DNA of 64,000 nt from Clostridiaceae bacterium. GTDB taxonomy: Bacteria > Bacillota > Clostridia > Peptostreptococcales > T1SED10-28. The DNA is taken from NCBI GenBank assembly GCA_003554105.1, contig PWFQ01000073.1, positions 41,834 to 105,833 on the forward strand, written 5' to 3'. Under the pieces are notes generated by a model. It saw only the letters and a program-made list of their open reading frames with translations, made no database searches and was not told the origin of the DNA. The position numbers were made by a program, and so were the translations under genes. Each line of letters begins with the position of its first letter. Position 1 is the stretch's first letter. This document shows positions 30,897-39,995 of the stretch, piece by piece.

Positions 30897-32132
30897 GTGA
30901 TACTTGAACATCTGAAAAATTGCGATGAAATCTTTTGGTCAAATCCGAATAAGATTGAGGCAAAGAAAGGACTCGAAGCCTTCATATTGACAAAAGATGA
31001 TATTGTTGATGCAGCTAATCGTTTAGAGCGTTTTGCGCCACTGATTCAACGCTATTTCCCTGAAACTGAGGGAGGAATCATCGAGTCACCCATACTACCC
31101 CTCGAATACTTGAAACCGGCTCTTGAGAAGGAGTATGGGGTAAAGATCCTCGGGAACTTTTTTGCAAAAGGAGATCACCTGCTCAAAGTTGCCGGGTCGG
31201 TAAAGGCAAGAGGAGGTATTTACGAAGTCTTAAAATTCGCGGAAGAGATTGCTTTAAAAAATCACTGGATTCATCCGGATGAATCTTATGAGCGGTTGGG
31301 GGACGAGGATTTAAGAAGTAAGTTTTCAAAATATAAAATCGCAGTGGGTTCTACCGGTAATCTGGGACTCAGTATCGGAATTATTTCAGCAACCCTCGGT
31401 TTTCAAGTAACTGTTCATATGTCCAAAGATGCGAAGGAATGGAAAAAAACATTACTTAGAAACAAGGGAGTGACCGTTAAAGAATACGATAGTGATTATG
31501 GAAAAGCGGTGGAGGAAGGAAGGAAATCTACTGAAGGAGATCCATTCACTCATTTTGTGGATGATGAAAATTCCAAGGATTTATTTCTTGGCTATAGTGT
31601 TGCAGCTCTTCGTTTGGAAAACCAATTGATTGAAAAGGGGATCGCGGTGAATAAAAAGCATCCCTTAGTCGTATATCTCCCTTGTGGGGTTGGTGGAGCA
31701 CCGGGAGGAATTGCTTTCGGCTTAAAGATCCTTTATGGTGACCACGTGGAATGTTATTTTGTGGAACCCACTGAAGCTCCCTGTATGCTCCTGGGATTGG
31801 TGACAGGTAAAATGGAACTGGTCCACGTTGAAGACTATGGAATTCCTTTGAAGACTGAAGCCGACGGATTAGCGGTTGGTCGACCTTCGAGAATGGTTTC
31901 CCGTTTTTATAACCGGGTCATTGATGGAGGGTATACTCTAAAAGACGGTAAAATGTTTGATCTGCTAAGGATGGTCTATAGAACCGAGGGTATTAAAATT
32001 GAGCCATCTGCCGCGTCAGCCCTTTATGGTCCGACCCTGATTAAAGATACAGAGAGGACAACCCATTTGGCATGGCTCACCGGGGGATCAATGATCCCTG
32101 ATGAAGAGTTTGAGAAGATGTTGGAACTGTAA
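30897..32132 (+). CDS. dsdA: D-serine dehydratase (likely GTG start at 30897; ORF track start 30828)
   Basis: FFAKGDHLLKVAGSVKARGGIYEVLKFAEEIA; KIAVGSTGNLGLSIGIISATLGFQVTVHMSKDAKEWKK; VYLPCGVGGAPGGIAFGLK; RBS gggagg before the GTG. Confidence 0.93.
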   Translation: MILEHLKNCDEIFWSNPNKIEAKKGLEAFILTKDDIVDAANRLERFAPLIQRYFPETEGGIIESPILPLEYLKPALEKEYGVKILGNFFAKGDHLLKVAGSVKARGGIYEVLKFAEEIALKNHWIHPDESYERLGDEDLRSKFSKYKIAVGSTGNLGLSIGIISATLGFQVTVHMSKDAKEWKKTLLRNKGVTVKEYDSDYGKAVEEGRKSTEGDPFTHFVDDENSKDLFLGYSVAALRLENQLIEKGIAVNKKHPLVVYLPCGVGGAPGGIAFGLKILYGDHVECYFVEPTEAPCMLLGLVTGKMELVHVEDYGIPLKTEADGLAVGRPSRMVSRFYNRVIDGGYTLKDGKMFDLLRMVYRTEGIKIEPSAASALYGPTLIKDTERTTHLAWLTGGSMIPDEEFEKMLEL

Positions 32133-32232
32133 AATTTGCTGTTAGACTGTTAACATGGGACTGAGTTGGGTATAGTAAGGTTTAAGCCGTTATAATTTTA
32201 ATAAATAATAGTGATTGTAAGGAGGACAATTT

Positions 32233-32979
32233 ATGGAAGCATTAGTATACAGTTTTTTTGCAGGGATCTCCACGGTGCTGGGCGTTTTTATTTTGATGGT
32301 ATTTGGAAAGCCCAGTGACAAGGTTCTTGCTTCTCTATTAGGCTTCGCAGGCGGTATTATGTTGGCTGTTTCTGTGTTTGAACTGATGCCCGAAGCGGTA
32401 GAACTGGGATCGATGACCAGCGCAATTATTGGATTTGTTTTAGGAGCCTTGATGATGTATGGATTGGATAAGGTGGTCCCTCACTCTCATATGTCGGAGC
32501 CTGATGATCTGGTCATTGAGAATCCTGAAAAAATGAAGGAAATGGAAAATCCGATTTTAAGAACAGGGTATTTGATTTTATTTGGAATTGCACTTCACAA
32601 TCTCCCTGAAGGGTTGGCAATCGGTGCGGGATTGGAATCAAGTCCTGAATTGGGTCTATTCATCGCCATCGCCATCGCCCTTCATAATATTCCTGAAGGA
32701 TTAGCAATTGCCGGGCCCTTAAAAGCCGGAGGCGTCACCACAGGAAAACTTCTTTTATTTACTTTAATTGCAGGATTAATGACACCTCTTGGTGCAGGAA
32801 TCGGATTGATTTTCTTTAATATCTCACCGATTTTTGTGGCAGGGTCGCTTGCATTCGCTGCAGGAGCTATGGTGTATATTACTAATGACGAGTTGGTCGT
32901 TCAGGCAAACCACTTAAATGCTCACATGGGGAATGCAGGAATGATTATCGGTCTATTGGTTGGATTTGCAATATTGTAA
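32233..32979 (+). CDS. ZIP-family divalent metal transporter
   Basis: LFGIALHNLPEGLAIGAGLESSPELGLFIAIAIALHNIPEGLAIAGPLK. Confidence 0.93.
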   Translation: MEALVYSFFAGISTVLGVFILMVFGKPSDKVLASLLGFAGGIMLAVSVFELMPEAVELGSMTSAIIGFVLGALMMYGLDKVVPHSHMSEPDDLVIENPEKMKEMENPILRTGYLILFGIALHNLPEGLAIGAGLESSPELGLFIAIAIALHNIPEGLAIAGPLKAGGVTTGKLLLFTLIAGLMTPLGAGIGLIFFNISPIFVAGSLAFAAGAMVYITNDELVVQANHLNAHMGNAGMIIGLLVGFAIL

Positions 32980-33049
32980 ATTAGACGCTAAAATGATACT
33001 GCAAAAAAAGCTGGAAAATTTAATGTAAATTAAGATGCATCAAGGAAAT

Positions 33050-33082
33050 AAACCGATGAGAGTTAACTCTCATCGGTTTTTA
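33050..33082. terminator. perfectly palindromic bidirectional terminator between ZIP and fetB
   Basis: AAACCGATGAGAGTTAACTCTCATCGGTTTTT. Confidence 0.8.
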
Positions 33083-33851
33083 ATTGATCCCGATCATTAA
33101 AAAAGCTTTTATAACCAAGTTGAACAAAAAGTATAACAGTTAGAGAGACACTTCCTAATATACCGAGCATGATTGCAATTTGATAGGCGATGGCTGTGAT
33201 GGGAGAAACGCCTGAAAGAATTTGCCCGGTCATCATTCCGGGAAGGAAAACAATGCCCATTCCCACCATCGAGTTTACTGTAGGGAGAATGGCAGCATCA
33301 AAGGCCTGATCTACGATCTCCTTTGCTGCTTTTTTGGGAGTTGCCCCAAGCATTAATGCGCCTTCCACTAAACTTTTCTGTTCCCGCATTCCATCGGTTA
33401 AACGACTGACGCCCAGCGAGACCCCTGTCATGGAGTTTCCGATCAGCATTCCTGCAATCGGAATCACATATTGAGGGTCATACCAAGGGCTGATCTGCAC
33501 GACCACGAAAAGGAAAAAAAGGATGCTGACCAGAGTGCCGCTGATCATGGAGACAGCCACAATTCTCTTTAGATCCTTTCCCAGAGGATTCTTGGTACGT
33601 TGACGGATATTATAAATTGCGAAGGTTTGCATAATAATCAGTACCAAAACAGTCAAAAACGGGTTCATGGTTTCAAAAAGGTATACAAGAACATACCCTA
33701 CAAGGATTAACTGAAGAGTCATTCGTATGCTGGAAATCAAAACCTCTTTCTCCCTGGGGATGCCCTTAGCTCTGAGAATCATGATAAGTATGATTATAAA
33801 TACATAGGCAAAAGCCACTTGATAGATCCCCAGATCAATGATTCCATTCAT
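33063..33851 (-). CDS. fetB: FetB/UPF0014-family ABC permease (start likely 33851)
   Basis: LRAKGIPREKEVLISSIRMTLQLILVGYVL; AGMLIGNSMTGVSLGVSRL; MGIVFLPGMMTGQILSGVSPITAIAYQI; RBS aaaggagg before 33851. Confidence 0.9.
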   Translation of the reverse strand: MNGIIDLGIYQVAFAYVFIIILIMILRAKGIPREKEVLISSIRMTLQLILVGYVLVYLFETMNPFLTVLVLIIMQTFAIYNIRQRTKNPLGKDLKRIVAVSMISGTLVSILFFLFVVVQISPWYDPQYVIPIAGMLIGNSMTGVSLGVSRLTDGMREQKSLVEGALMLGATPKKAAKEIVDQAFDAAILPTVNSMVGMGIVFLPGMMTGQILSGVSPITAIAYQIAIMLGILGSVSLTVILFVQLGYKSFFNDRDQLKTDES

Positions 33852-34470
33852 AGGCTTTACCTCCTTTGATTTCAATTATCCGGTCACCGAACTTTTTTGC
33901 AAGATCTTTGCCATGGGTGATCATGATCAAGGTTTTATGATTCTTTTTTACATACTCCACTACATGGCGAATGATAAAATCCTCGGTTTCATCATCCAAT
34001 GCCGAGGAAGGTTCATCCAGCAGAAGAACTTCAGGGTTCATTAAAAGTACTCTTGCCAGGGCTACGCGCTGCTTTTCTCCACCGGACAGGTTCTCGGCAT
34101 CATCATCCAAGGCTTTTTGAAGATTAACTGAAGACATGATGTTTTTCAGGGTAGAATGATCCGGCAGTTCTCCTTCGGCCATCTCCAGCCCTTTTATGAG
34201 ATTATCCTTAACTGAACCGTGGAAAATCACCGGTGTCTGGGGAAGCATGATGACTTTTCTTCGCAAGTCCACCGGATCCAAATCCTGTAAATCATCTCCC
34301 CTGTAGAGAATTGAACCTTTATCGGGAGAAAGGAGATGATTAAGCATTTTCAGCAATGTAGTTTTTCCACTTCCGCTTTCTCCGATAATACAGGTCACCT
34401 TCCTTTCTTCAATCTCAAGATCTTCGATCTCTAATATGCTCTTATAGCGTAGATGTTTAATGGTAATCAT
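33835..34470 (-). CDS. fetA: FetA-like ABC ATP-binding protein
   Basis: CIIGESGSGKTTLLKML Walker A; LSGGEKQRVALARVLLMNPEVLLLDEPSSALD. Confidence 0.92.
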   Translation of the reverse strand: MITIKHLRYKSILEIEDLEIEERKVTCIIGESGSGKTTLLKMLNHLLSPDKGSILYRGDDLQDLDPVDLRRKVIMLPQTPVIFHGSVKDNLIKGLEMAEGELPDHSTLKNIMSSVNLQKALDDDAENLSGGEKQRVALARVLLMNPEVLLLDEPSSALDDETEDFIIRHVVEYVKKNHKTLIMITHGKDLAKKFGDRIIEIKGGKAYEWNH

Positions 34471-34487
34471 ATAGTGTTCCTCCTCAA

Positions 34488-34799
34488 TCAGTTAATTTCA
34501 TTAAAAAGTTCCTTTGCTTTTCGGCGGGCTTCATGAAGAATTTCAGTCCCTTTTTCAGTAGTTTGATAATACTTCCGAATTTTGCCGTCGATTATTTTTT
34601 CCTCTTTAACCAGCATGCCGTCACTTTCTAATCGATGCAGAAGAGGGTACAGTGTTCCTGGACTTATATCATATCCGTGATTTTTCAGCTCTTCGATCAT
34701 CCAGGAGCCGTAAAATGCTTTGCAATTGCCGTGATAAAGAATGTGGATCTGGATAAAACCAAGGAAAAACTTACGAAGTATTGGATCGGTCATTCTCAT
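34488..34799 (-). CDS. PadR-family transcriptional regulator
   Basis: HGYDISPGTLYPLLHRLESDGMLVKEEKIIDGKIRKYYQTTEKG. Confidence 0.92.
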   Translation of the reverse strand: MRMTDPILRKFFLGFIQIHILYHGNCKAFYGSWMIEELKNHGYDISPGTLYPLLHRLESDGMLVKEEKIIDGKIRKYYQTTEKGTEILHEARRKAKELFNEIN

Positions 34800-34827
34800 T
34801 CCTCCTTATATTCATCTGGTATACATA

Positions 34828-34852
34828 ACCGATATCTAAATCCGATATCGAT
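34828..34852. promoter_or_regulatory. candidate PadR operator
   Basis: Inverted repeat ACCGATATC-taaatcc-GATATCGAT just downstream of a minus-strand promoter (TTGACT-17-TAGACT, plus-strand 34882-34887 and 34859-34864). Confidence 0.5.
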
Positions 34853-34918
34853 AAGTGTAGTCTATATAAGCCTTCAAACACAGTCAAGGGAAAACGAAAA
34901 AAATAAGTAAAATTTCTC

Positions 34919-34947
34919 TTGATTATCCCTGAAGAATTCAGTAAAAT
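34919..34947 (+). promoter_or_regulatory. promoter for the solitary tRNA gene
   Basis: TTGATT-17 nt-TAAAAT. Confidence 0.6.
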
Positions 34948-34964
34948 AAGGATAGATTGAATAA

Positions 34965-35040
34965 GGGACATTAACTCAGTTGGGAGAGTGTTAGCTCGAC
35001 AAGCTAAAAGTCACAGGTTCAAGTCCTGTATGTCCCACCA
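34965..35040 (+). tRNA. tRNA-Val-like, anticodon GAC, encoded CCA, atypical C33
   Basis: GGGACAT TA ACTC AGTTGGGA GAGT G TTAGC TCGACAA GCTAA AAGTC ACAGG TTCAAGT CCTGT ATGTCCC A CCA; full cloverleaf, 76 nt. Confidence 0.88.
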
Positions 35041-35149
35041 ATTTGAATTTCCATGGCTTCTGACCAAAGATCGGGTCGGAGGTCATTTTTATTGTCCGTT
35101 TCTATGATATAATAGTGCAAATCACAAGAAAAGGAAAGGGGAAAATAAC

Positions 35150-36130
35150 GTGAAGCGACGATTGAAAAAAGGCCGGATTCAGGGGACCGTGAAAGGGACC
35201 AGGAGAAGAAAAGCAGTAATTGGAATAGGTGTTATGATTTTAACCGTGATTGTCATTCTATTGATCGTATTATCAGCATTGCGGATCAGTTCGTTGCCAG
35301 GCGTGGGCAGGGAACTGGCAGAAAAAGCTGGAGTTGCTTATCCGGCAGTGATTGCACATAGAGGCTTATCCCACAATGCTCCGGAATCAACTGAACATGC
35401 CTATCGTTTGGCGAGGGAGTTTGAAGTCGATTATCTTGAGGCCGACGTTCAACGAACAAGTGATGGGTATCTTGTCGTCTACCATGATGACAGGGTTACT
35501 TCAGAAAAGACTGATGTTCAAAATCATTTTCCCGATCGTGAAGGAGATCCTTTAAGTTCGTTTACATTGGAGGAGTTACAGCAATTGGACATAGGCAGCT
35601 GGTTTAATGAAAAGTACCCCGATCGTTCCCGATCTTTTTATAAGGGAGCAGGAATTCTTACATTAAAAGATCTTATCGGTTTAGTAATAGGCTTTGAAAA
35701 AACAGGATTATACCTGGAAACGAAATCACCGGAAAGTCAGCCGGGAATTGAAGAGGATTTGATAAATGTACTGGAGGAATCAGGATACAACGGAAGTTTG
35801 GTTTTTCAATCTTTTTCCCTGGACAGCTTAAAAAGATTGAGAGAACTAAGACCTGAAATACCCAGGGTCTTGTTAATCCGTGAAGAAACAGCAAAGGAAA
35901 GAGGCTTCAATTCCATTGTAGATGAAGCAAAGTATTTTGTAGACGGAATTGGACCTGTAGGACACCTGGCTTACCCAAAACATACGGGGTATGCTCATCG
36001 CGAGGGTCTTTTTGTTCACCATTATACAGTTAACGATGCATGGATGATGCAGTTGTTTCATTTCTTCGGTTCTGACGGATTTTTTACTGACCGGGGAGAT
36101 CTTGCCGTAGAGCTGTTAAAAAACCGTTAA
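35150..36130 (+). CDS. membrane-anchored glycerophosphodiester phosphodiesterase
   Basis: N-terminal TM helix; VIAHRGLSHNAPESTEHAYRLAREFEVDYLEADVQRTSDGYLVVYHDDRV. Confidence 0.92.
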   Translation: MKRRLKKGRIQGTVKGTRRRKAVIGIGVMILTVIVILLIVLSALRISSLPGVGRELAEKAGVAYPAVIAHRGLSHNAPESTEHAYRLAREFEVDYLEADVQRTSDGYLVVYHDDRVTSEKTDVQNHFPDREGDPLSSFTLEELQQLDIGSWFNEKYPDRSRSFYKGAGILTLKDLIGLVIGFEKTGLYLETKSPESQPGIEEDLINVLEESGYNGSLVFQSFSLDSLKRLRELRPEIPRVLLIREETAKERGFNSIVDEAKYFVDGIGPVGHLAYPKHTGYAHREGLFVHHYTVNDAWMMQLFHFFGSDGFFTDRGDLAVELLKNR

Positions 36131-36145
36131 AAATAAAAGTTACTA

Positions 36146-36162
36146 TTAGCACTAGGTACTAA
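36146..36162. promoter_or_regulatory. FapR-like operator
   Basis: TTAGCACTAGGTACTAA (reverse complement TTAGTACCTAGTGCTAA), immediately upstream of TATAAT at 36170-36175. Confidence 0.55.
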
Positions 36163-36216
36163 TATATGATATAATCAATCTTAATGAGCAGGATGATTCT
36201 AAAATCAGAAAGGTTG

Positions 36217-37293
36217 ATGAAAATGAATATAACGGAATGGAAAATCGGGAACAGAACTGTCCCATATCCCATTGTCCAAGGTGCCATGGGCGTAGGGGTA
36301 TCCCTTTCCAGTCTTGCGGCGAGTGTTGCAAATGCAGGAGGGATAGGAATGATCTCCGGTGTGCAAATCGGCTTTGATGAGCCGGACTTCGAACAAAACC
36401 CAATGGAGGCCAATATTCGGGCATTAAGAAAGCATATTCGTCTAGCAAAAGAACTAAGCAAAGGTGGAGTAATCGGTGTGAATCTGCTGGTGGCTATCAG
36501 AAATTATAAAGAAATGGTCAAAGCGGCTGTTGATGAAAAAGTGGATCTGATTGTTTCCGGTGCAGGTCTGCCGAAGGACCTCCCAAAATTGGTGGAGGGA
36601 TCAGACACTCTAATTGCTCCAATCGTGTCTTCAGGAAAGGGAGCAGGCTTGATTGCCAAAATGTGGGATCGTCGCTATGGAAGACTTCCAGATGCCGTTG
36701 TTGTTGAAGGACCCGAAGCGGGAGGGCATTTGGGCTTCAATAAAGATGAGTTGTCAGGTCCAGGGCTCCCCTCGATTTATGATTTAATCGAGGAGGTTAA
36801 GAAGGCCTTGATCCCCTTTGAAGAGAAGATAAAAAAAGAAATTCCTGTTATCGCAGCAGGCGGAATTTTTGACGGGAAGGAATCGGCGGAAGCATTAAAG
36901 CGAGGAGCAGCAGCTGTACAAATCGGATCCCGGTTCGTTGGAACCTATGAATGTGACGCACATCCAAACTTTAAGAATGCTTATATCGATGCAAAAAAAG
37001 AAGACATTGAACTGGTAATCAGCCCTGTGGGAATGCCGGGAAGAGCAGTGAAGAATCCACTGACAGAGCAATTAAAAACAGGGAGAGTTGCGGTGGAACG
37101 ATGCTATAACTGTTTGATTCCCTGTGATCCTAAAGAGACCCCCTATTGCATTTCCGACGCTTTGATCCGGTCGGTGAAAGGGGACGTGGAAAAAGGATTG
37201 ATCTTTGCCGGAAGCAATGCATATCGGGTCGAGAAGATCCAATCGGTGAAAGAAGTATTTGATGAACTGATCAAAGAGTTAATGGAAGCATAA
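36217..37293 (+). CDS. nitronate monooxygenase / FabK-like FMN enzyme (start likely 36217)
   Basis: PIVQGAMGVGVSLSSLAASVANAGGIGMISG; DAVVVEGPEAGGHLG; IPVIAAGGIFDGKESAEALKRGAAAVQIGSRFVGTYE. Confidence 0.85.
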   Translation: MKMNITEWKIGNRTVPYPIVQGAMGVGVSLSSLAASVANAGGIGMISGVQIGFDEPDFEQNPMEANIRALRKHIRLAKELSKGGVIGVNLLVAIRNYKEMVKAAVDEKVDLIVSGAGLPKDLPKLVEGSDTLIAPIVSSGKGAGLIAKMWDRRYGRLPDAVVVEGPEAGGHLGFNKDELSGPGLPSIYDLIEEVKKALIPFEEKIKKEIPVIAAGGIFDGKESAEALKRGAAAVQIGSRFVGTYECDAHPNFKNAYIDAKKEDIELVISPVGMPGRAVKNPLTEQLKTGRVAVERCYNCLIPCDPKETPYCISDALIRSVKGDVEKGLIFAGSNAYRVEKIQSVKEVFDELIKELMEA

Positions 37294-37332
37294 ATAATAC
37301 CCTCCTTCAAAATGAAGGAGGGTATTATATTT
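37293..37332. terminator. Rho-independent terminator
   Basis: AATAATACCCTCCTTCA-aaa-TGAAGGAGGGTATTATATTT. Confidence 0.85.
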
Positions 37333-37429
37333 GAGATTGAATTTTCAAGATTTGATAAATATTTCTTTCACAGAGTTATGGAAGAGACGAGCTGATCTAT
37401 GATATCATTATAGTAAGAGGAGGGATAGA

Positions 37430-38713
37430 ATGAAATATGAGTTCAAAGGAACACCTGAATTTGCCAAATTGATGGATGAAAATGACAAGCTGAAGAACTT
37501 CAGAAAACGATTTCATGTCAAAGAGAACGAAATTTACATGGATGGAAATTCTCTAGGCCTCAGCTCTGAGGATGCCCACAAAAGCGTTCATCAGGTCTTA
37601 AAGCACTGGAAAGATGAGGGAATTAAGCTTTGGGGAATGAAGGACGGAAAGTATTTTCATTATCCTCAAATGATTAGTGAGAGAATGGCAAAGCTGATTA
37701 ACGCAAGCAAGGAAGAAGTTATTGTGATGGGTTCAATTACGACAAACCTGCATCAAGCTCTTGCGACCCTCTATCAGCCAACAAAGGAACGCTACAAGAT
37801 CATTGTTGATGAACTCAATTTTCCGACAGACATCTATGCGGTAAAGAGCATCTTAAAATTAAAGGGCTTCAATGTTGACGATGCCATGGTGACAATTAGA
37901 AGTGACGACGGCAGAACGATTGACGAAGAAGACGTGATCCAGGAAATGAAGGATGATGTGGCATTGATTCTTCTACCTTCGGTGTTATACCGCAGCTCTC
38001 AACTTTTAAACATGGAGAGGATTACTGAAATCGCCCATCAAAAAGGAATTATAGTTGGGTGGGATTTGGCCCATTCCATCGGTGCAATTCCCCACAACTT
38101 TGAAAAACTTCAACCGGATTTTGCAGTCTGGTGTACCTATAAGTATCTGAATGGAGGGCCAGGTTCAGTAGGTGGTCTGTATATGAACAAACGGCATTTA
38201 GGCAAAGAATCAGGCTTAGCAGGATGGTTTGGAAATCGCGATGAGGATCAGTTCCAGCTGAGACATGATTTTGTTCAGGCAGAGGATGTTTCCGGATATC
38301 TTCAGGGCAGTCCCCACATGCTTTCAATTGCACCACTTGAGGGAAGTCTGCAAATTTTTGAGGAAGCGGGAATGAAACAGATCCGTGAGAAATCCCTGAT
38401 AATTACCGCCTATCTGATGTATCTCATCGAAAGTCGTTTGGAATCCCTGGGATACTCAATTGGCAATCCCCGCGAAAACCATCGTCGTGGGGGTCATGTC
38501 TGTTTGGAGCATGAGGAAGCTTATCGGATCAGCCAAGCCCTCAGGGATCACTGCGTAGTGCCTGATTATCGCGAACCTAATGTGATTCGACTTGCCCCGA
38601 CAGCTCTTTATAACACTTATGAAGAAGTCTACCGTCTTGTGGAGACCCTGGAGAAGATCATTAAAGATGAGATTTACAAAGACTATTCCAATGAACGGAG
38701 GACCGTTCTCTAA
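37430..38713 (+). CDS. kynU: kynureninase
   Basis: FHVKENEIYMDGNSLGLSS; VGWDLAHSIGAIPHNFEKLQPDFAVWCTYKYLNGGPGSVGGLYMNKRH; GWFGNRDEDQFQL. Confidence 0.93.
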   Translation: MKYEFKGTPEFAKLMDENDKLKNFRKRFHVKENEIYMDGNSLGLSSEDAHKSVHQVLKHWKDEGIKLWGMKDGKYFHYPQMISERMAKLINASKEEVIVMGSITTNLHQALATLYQPTKERYKIIVDELNFPTDIYAVKSILKLKGFNVDDAMVTIRSDDGRTIDEEDVIQEMKDDVALILLPSVLYRSSQLLNMERITEIAHQKGIIVGWDLAHSIGAIPHNFEKLQPDFAVWCTYKYLNGGPGSVGGLYMNKRHLGKESGLAGWFGNRDEDQFQLRHDFVQAEDVSGYLQGSPHMLSIAPLEGSLQIFEEAGMKQIREKSLIITAYLMYLIESRLESLGYSIGNPRENHRRGGHVCLEHEEAYRISQALRDHCVVPDYREPNVIRLAPTALYNTYEEVYRLVETLEKIIKDEIYKDYSNERRTVL

Positions 38714-38732
38714 AGAAGAATACCAAAAAGTA

Positions 38733-38768
38733 AAAGAAGTCCAAACCTTTAAGGCTGGACTTCTTTTT
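38733..38768. terminator. Rho-independent terminator
   Basis: AAAAGAAGTCCA...TGGACTTCTTTTT. Confidence 0.8.
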
Positions 38769-38785
38769 CGTTAATCTCTTTTACT

Positions 38786-39214
38786 TTACTTAGGAAGCAT
38801 GATCATAGCTTCGCCGTCCAAAAGAATTTTTCCATCCTGATTTTTACAGAGGGTTTCAAGAATAAATATATTCTTTTCTTCCTTGATTTCTTTGACGGTG
38901 ACGATTGTAGTAACCGTGTCACCGATATAGACAGGTCGCTTGAAGTTAAAGGTCTGACTTAAGTAAATACTTCCATATCCGGGAAGCTGGGTTCCCAGAA
39001 CCTTTGAAACCAATCCTGCTGAAAGCATTCCGTGGGCAATTGGCCGTTTGAACATTGTGTTTTTGGCATACTCCTCATCCAAATGAACCGGGTTTCGGTC
39101 TCCTGTCACTTCGGAAAACTTGAGTACATCATCCCTGGTAATATGTTTGACATCTGTGGCATTGTCCCCTACTTGAATAGGTTCAGAAATATGATCTTGT
39201 GCAGACATGGACAT
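38786..39214 (-). CDS. MaoC-family (R)-specific enoyl-CoA hydratase-like protein
   Basis: FSEVTGDRNPVHLDEEYAKNTMFKRPIAHGMLSAGLVSKVLGTQLPGYGSIYLSQTFNFKRPVYIGDTV. Confidence 0.92.
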   Translation of the reverse strand: MSMSAQDHISEPIQVGDNATDVKHITRDDVLKFSEVTGDRNPVHLDEEYAKNTMFKRPIAHGMLSAGLVSKVLGTQLPGYGSIYLSQTFNFKRPVYIGDTVTTIVTVKEIKEEKNIFILETLCKNQDGKILLDGEAMIMLPK

Positions 39215-39347
39215 CCCTCCTCGAATTGTTAAAACATTATCAATATCTTACAGTTCCATCATACCTTGATTATATAAAAAAATCAAGGAGATTTATAGAG
39301 GAAGTTGGGTATACAAAATAAAACAGGAAAAGGAGGAAATTGATTCT

Positions 39348-39995
39348 ATGGAAAAAGAACTTGTCTGGTATTATTCCTACGGTTCAAATCTTCACCGAAG
39401 CCGCTTTCTCTGTTATATTAATGGAGGTACCCCGGAAGGTTCTTTGCGATCTGAAAAAGGATGCAAAGACGGAAATCAGCCCATAAAAGATCGGGGGAAA
39501 ACCCTTCGACGGGAAATACATTTCTCCGGGAAATCCTCGCGATGGAATCATAAAGGTGTGGCAGCGATCAGTCCCATTGAGGACAGCACAGCGTTGACCT
39601 ATGGACGAATGTATCTCATAACCCTCGATCAGTTTATTGACGTGGTCAAGCAGGAAAATCATATAGGCACAGAAGAGGAGTTAGCAATTGCTTTTCCTAA
39701 TGAAAAGACACCTGAGAGTATAGTATTTCCTGAACACCGTTATGGAAAGCTATTATATCTTGGTGAGGATGAAGGATATCCAATTTATTCATTTACAATT
39801 ATCGAGGATTTTTATGAGGCGGAAATCGTACCGCCGGATCCTTCATATATCCGCGTAATCCAGAAAGGGCTCGAGGAAGCACATCGATTTTCTTTGTGGG
39901 AATCGGAAAAGTACTTCATTCAGCTTCAGGGAATAAAGGGTTTTTATCAACGGGAAGCCATAAGAAAAATTATAAGGGGAGAAGTCAATGAATAA
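39348..39995 (+). CDS. gamma-glutamylcyclotransferase-like protein
   Basis: WYYSYGSNLHRSRF N-terminal motif; ALTYGRMYLIT. Confidence 0.65.
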   Translation: MEKELVWYYSYGSNLHRSRFLCYINGGTPEGSLRSEKGCKDGNQPIKDRGKTLRREIHFSGKSSRWNHKGVAAISPIEDSTALTYGRMYLITLDQFIDVVKQENHIGTEEELAIAFPNEKTPESIVFPEHRYGKLLYLGEDEGYPIYSFTIIEDFYEAEIVPPDPSYIRVIQKGLEEAHRFSLWESEKYFIQLQGIKGFYQREAIRKIIRGEVNE

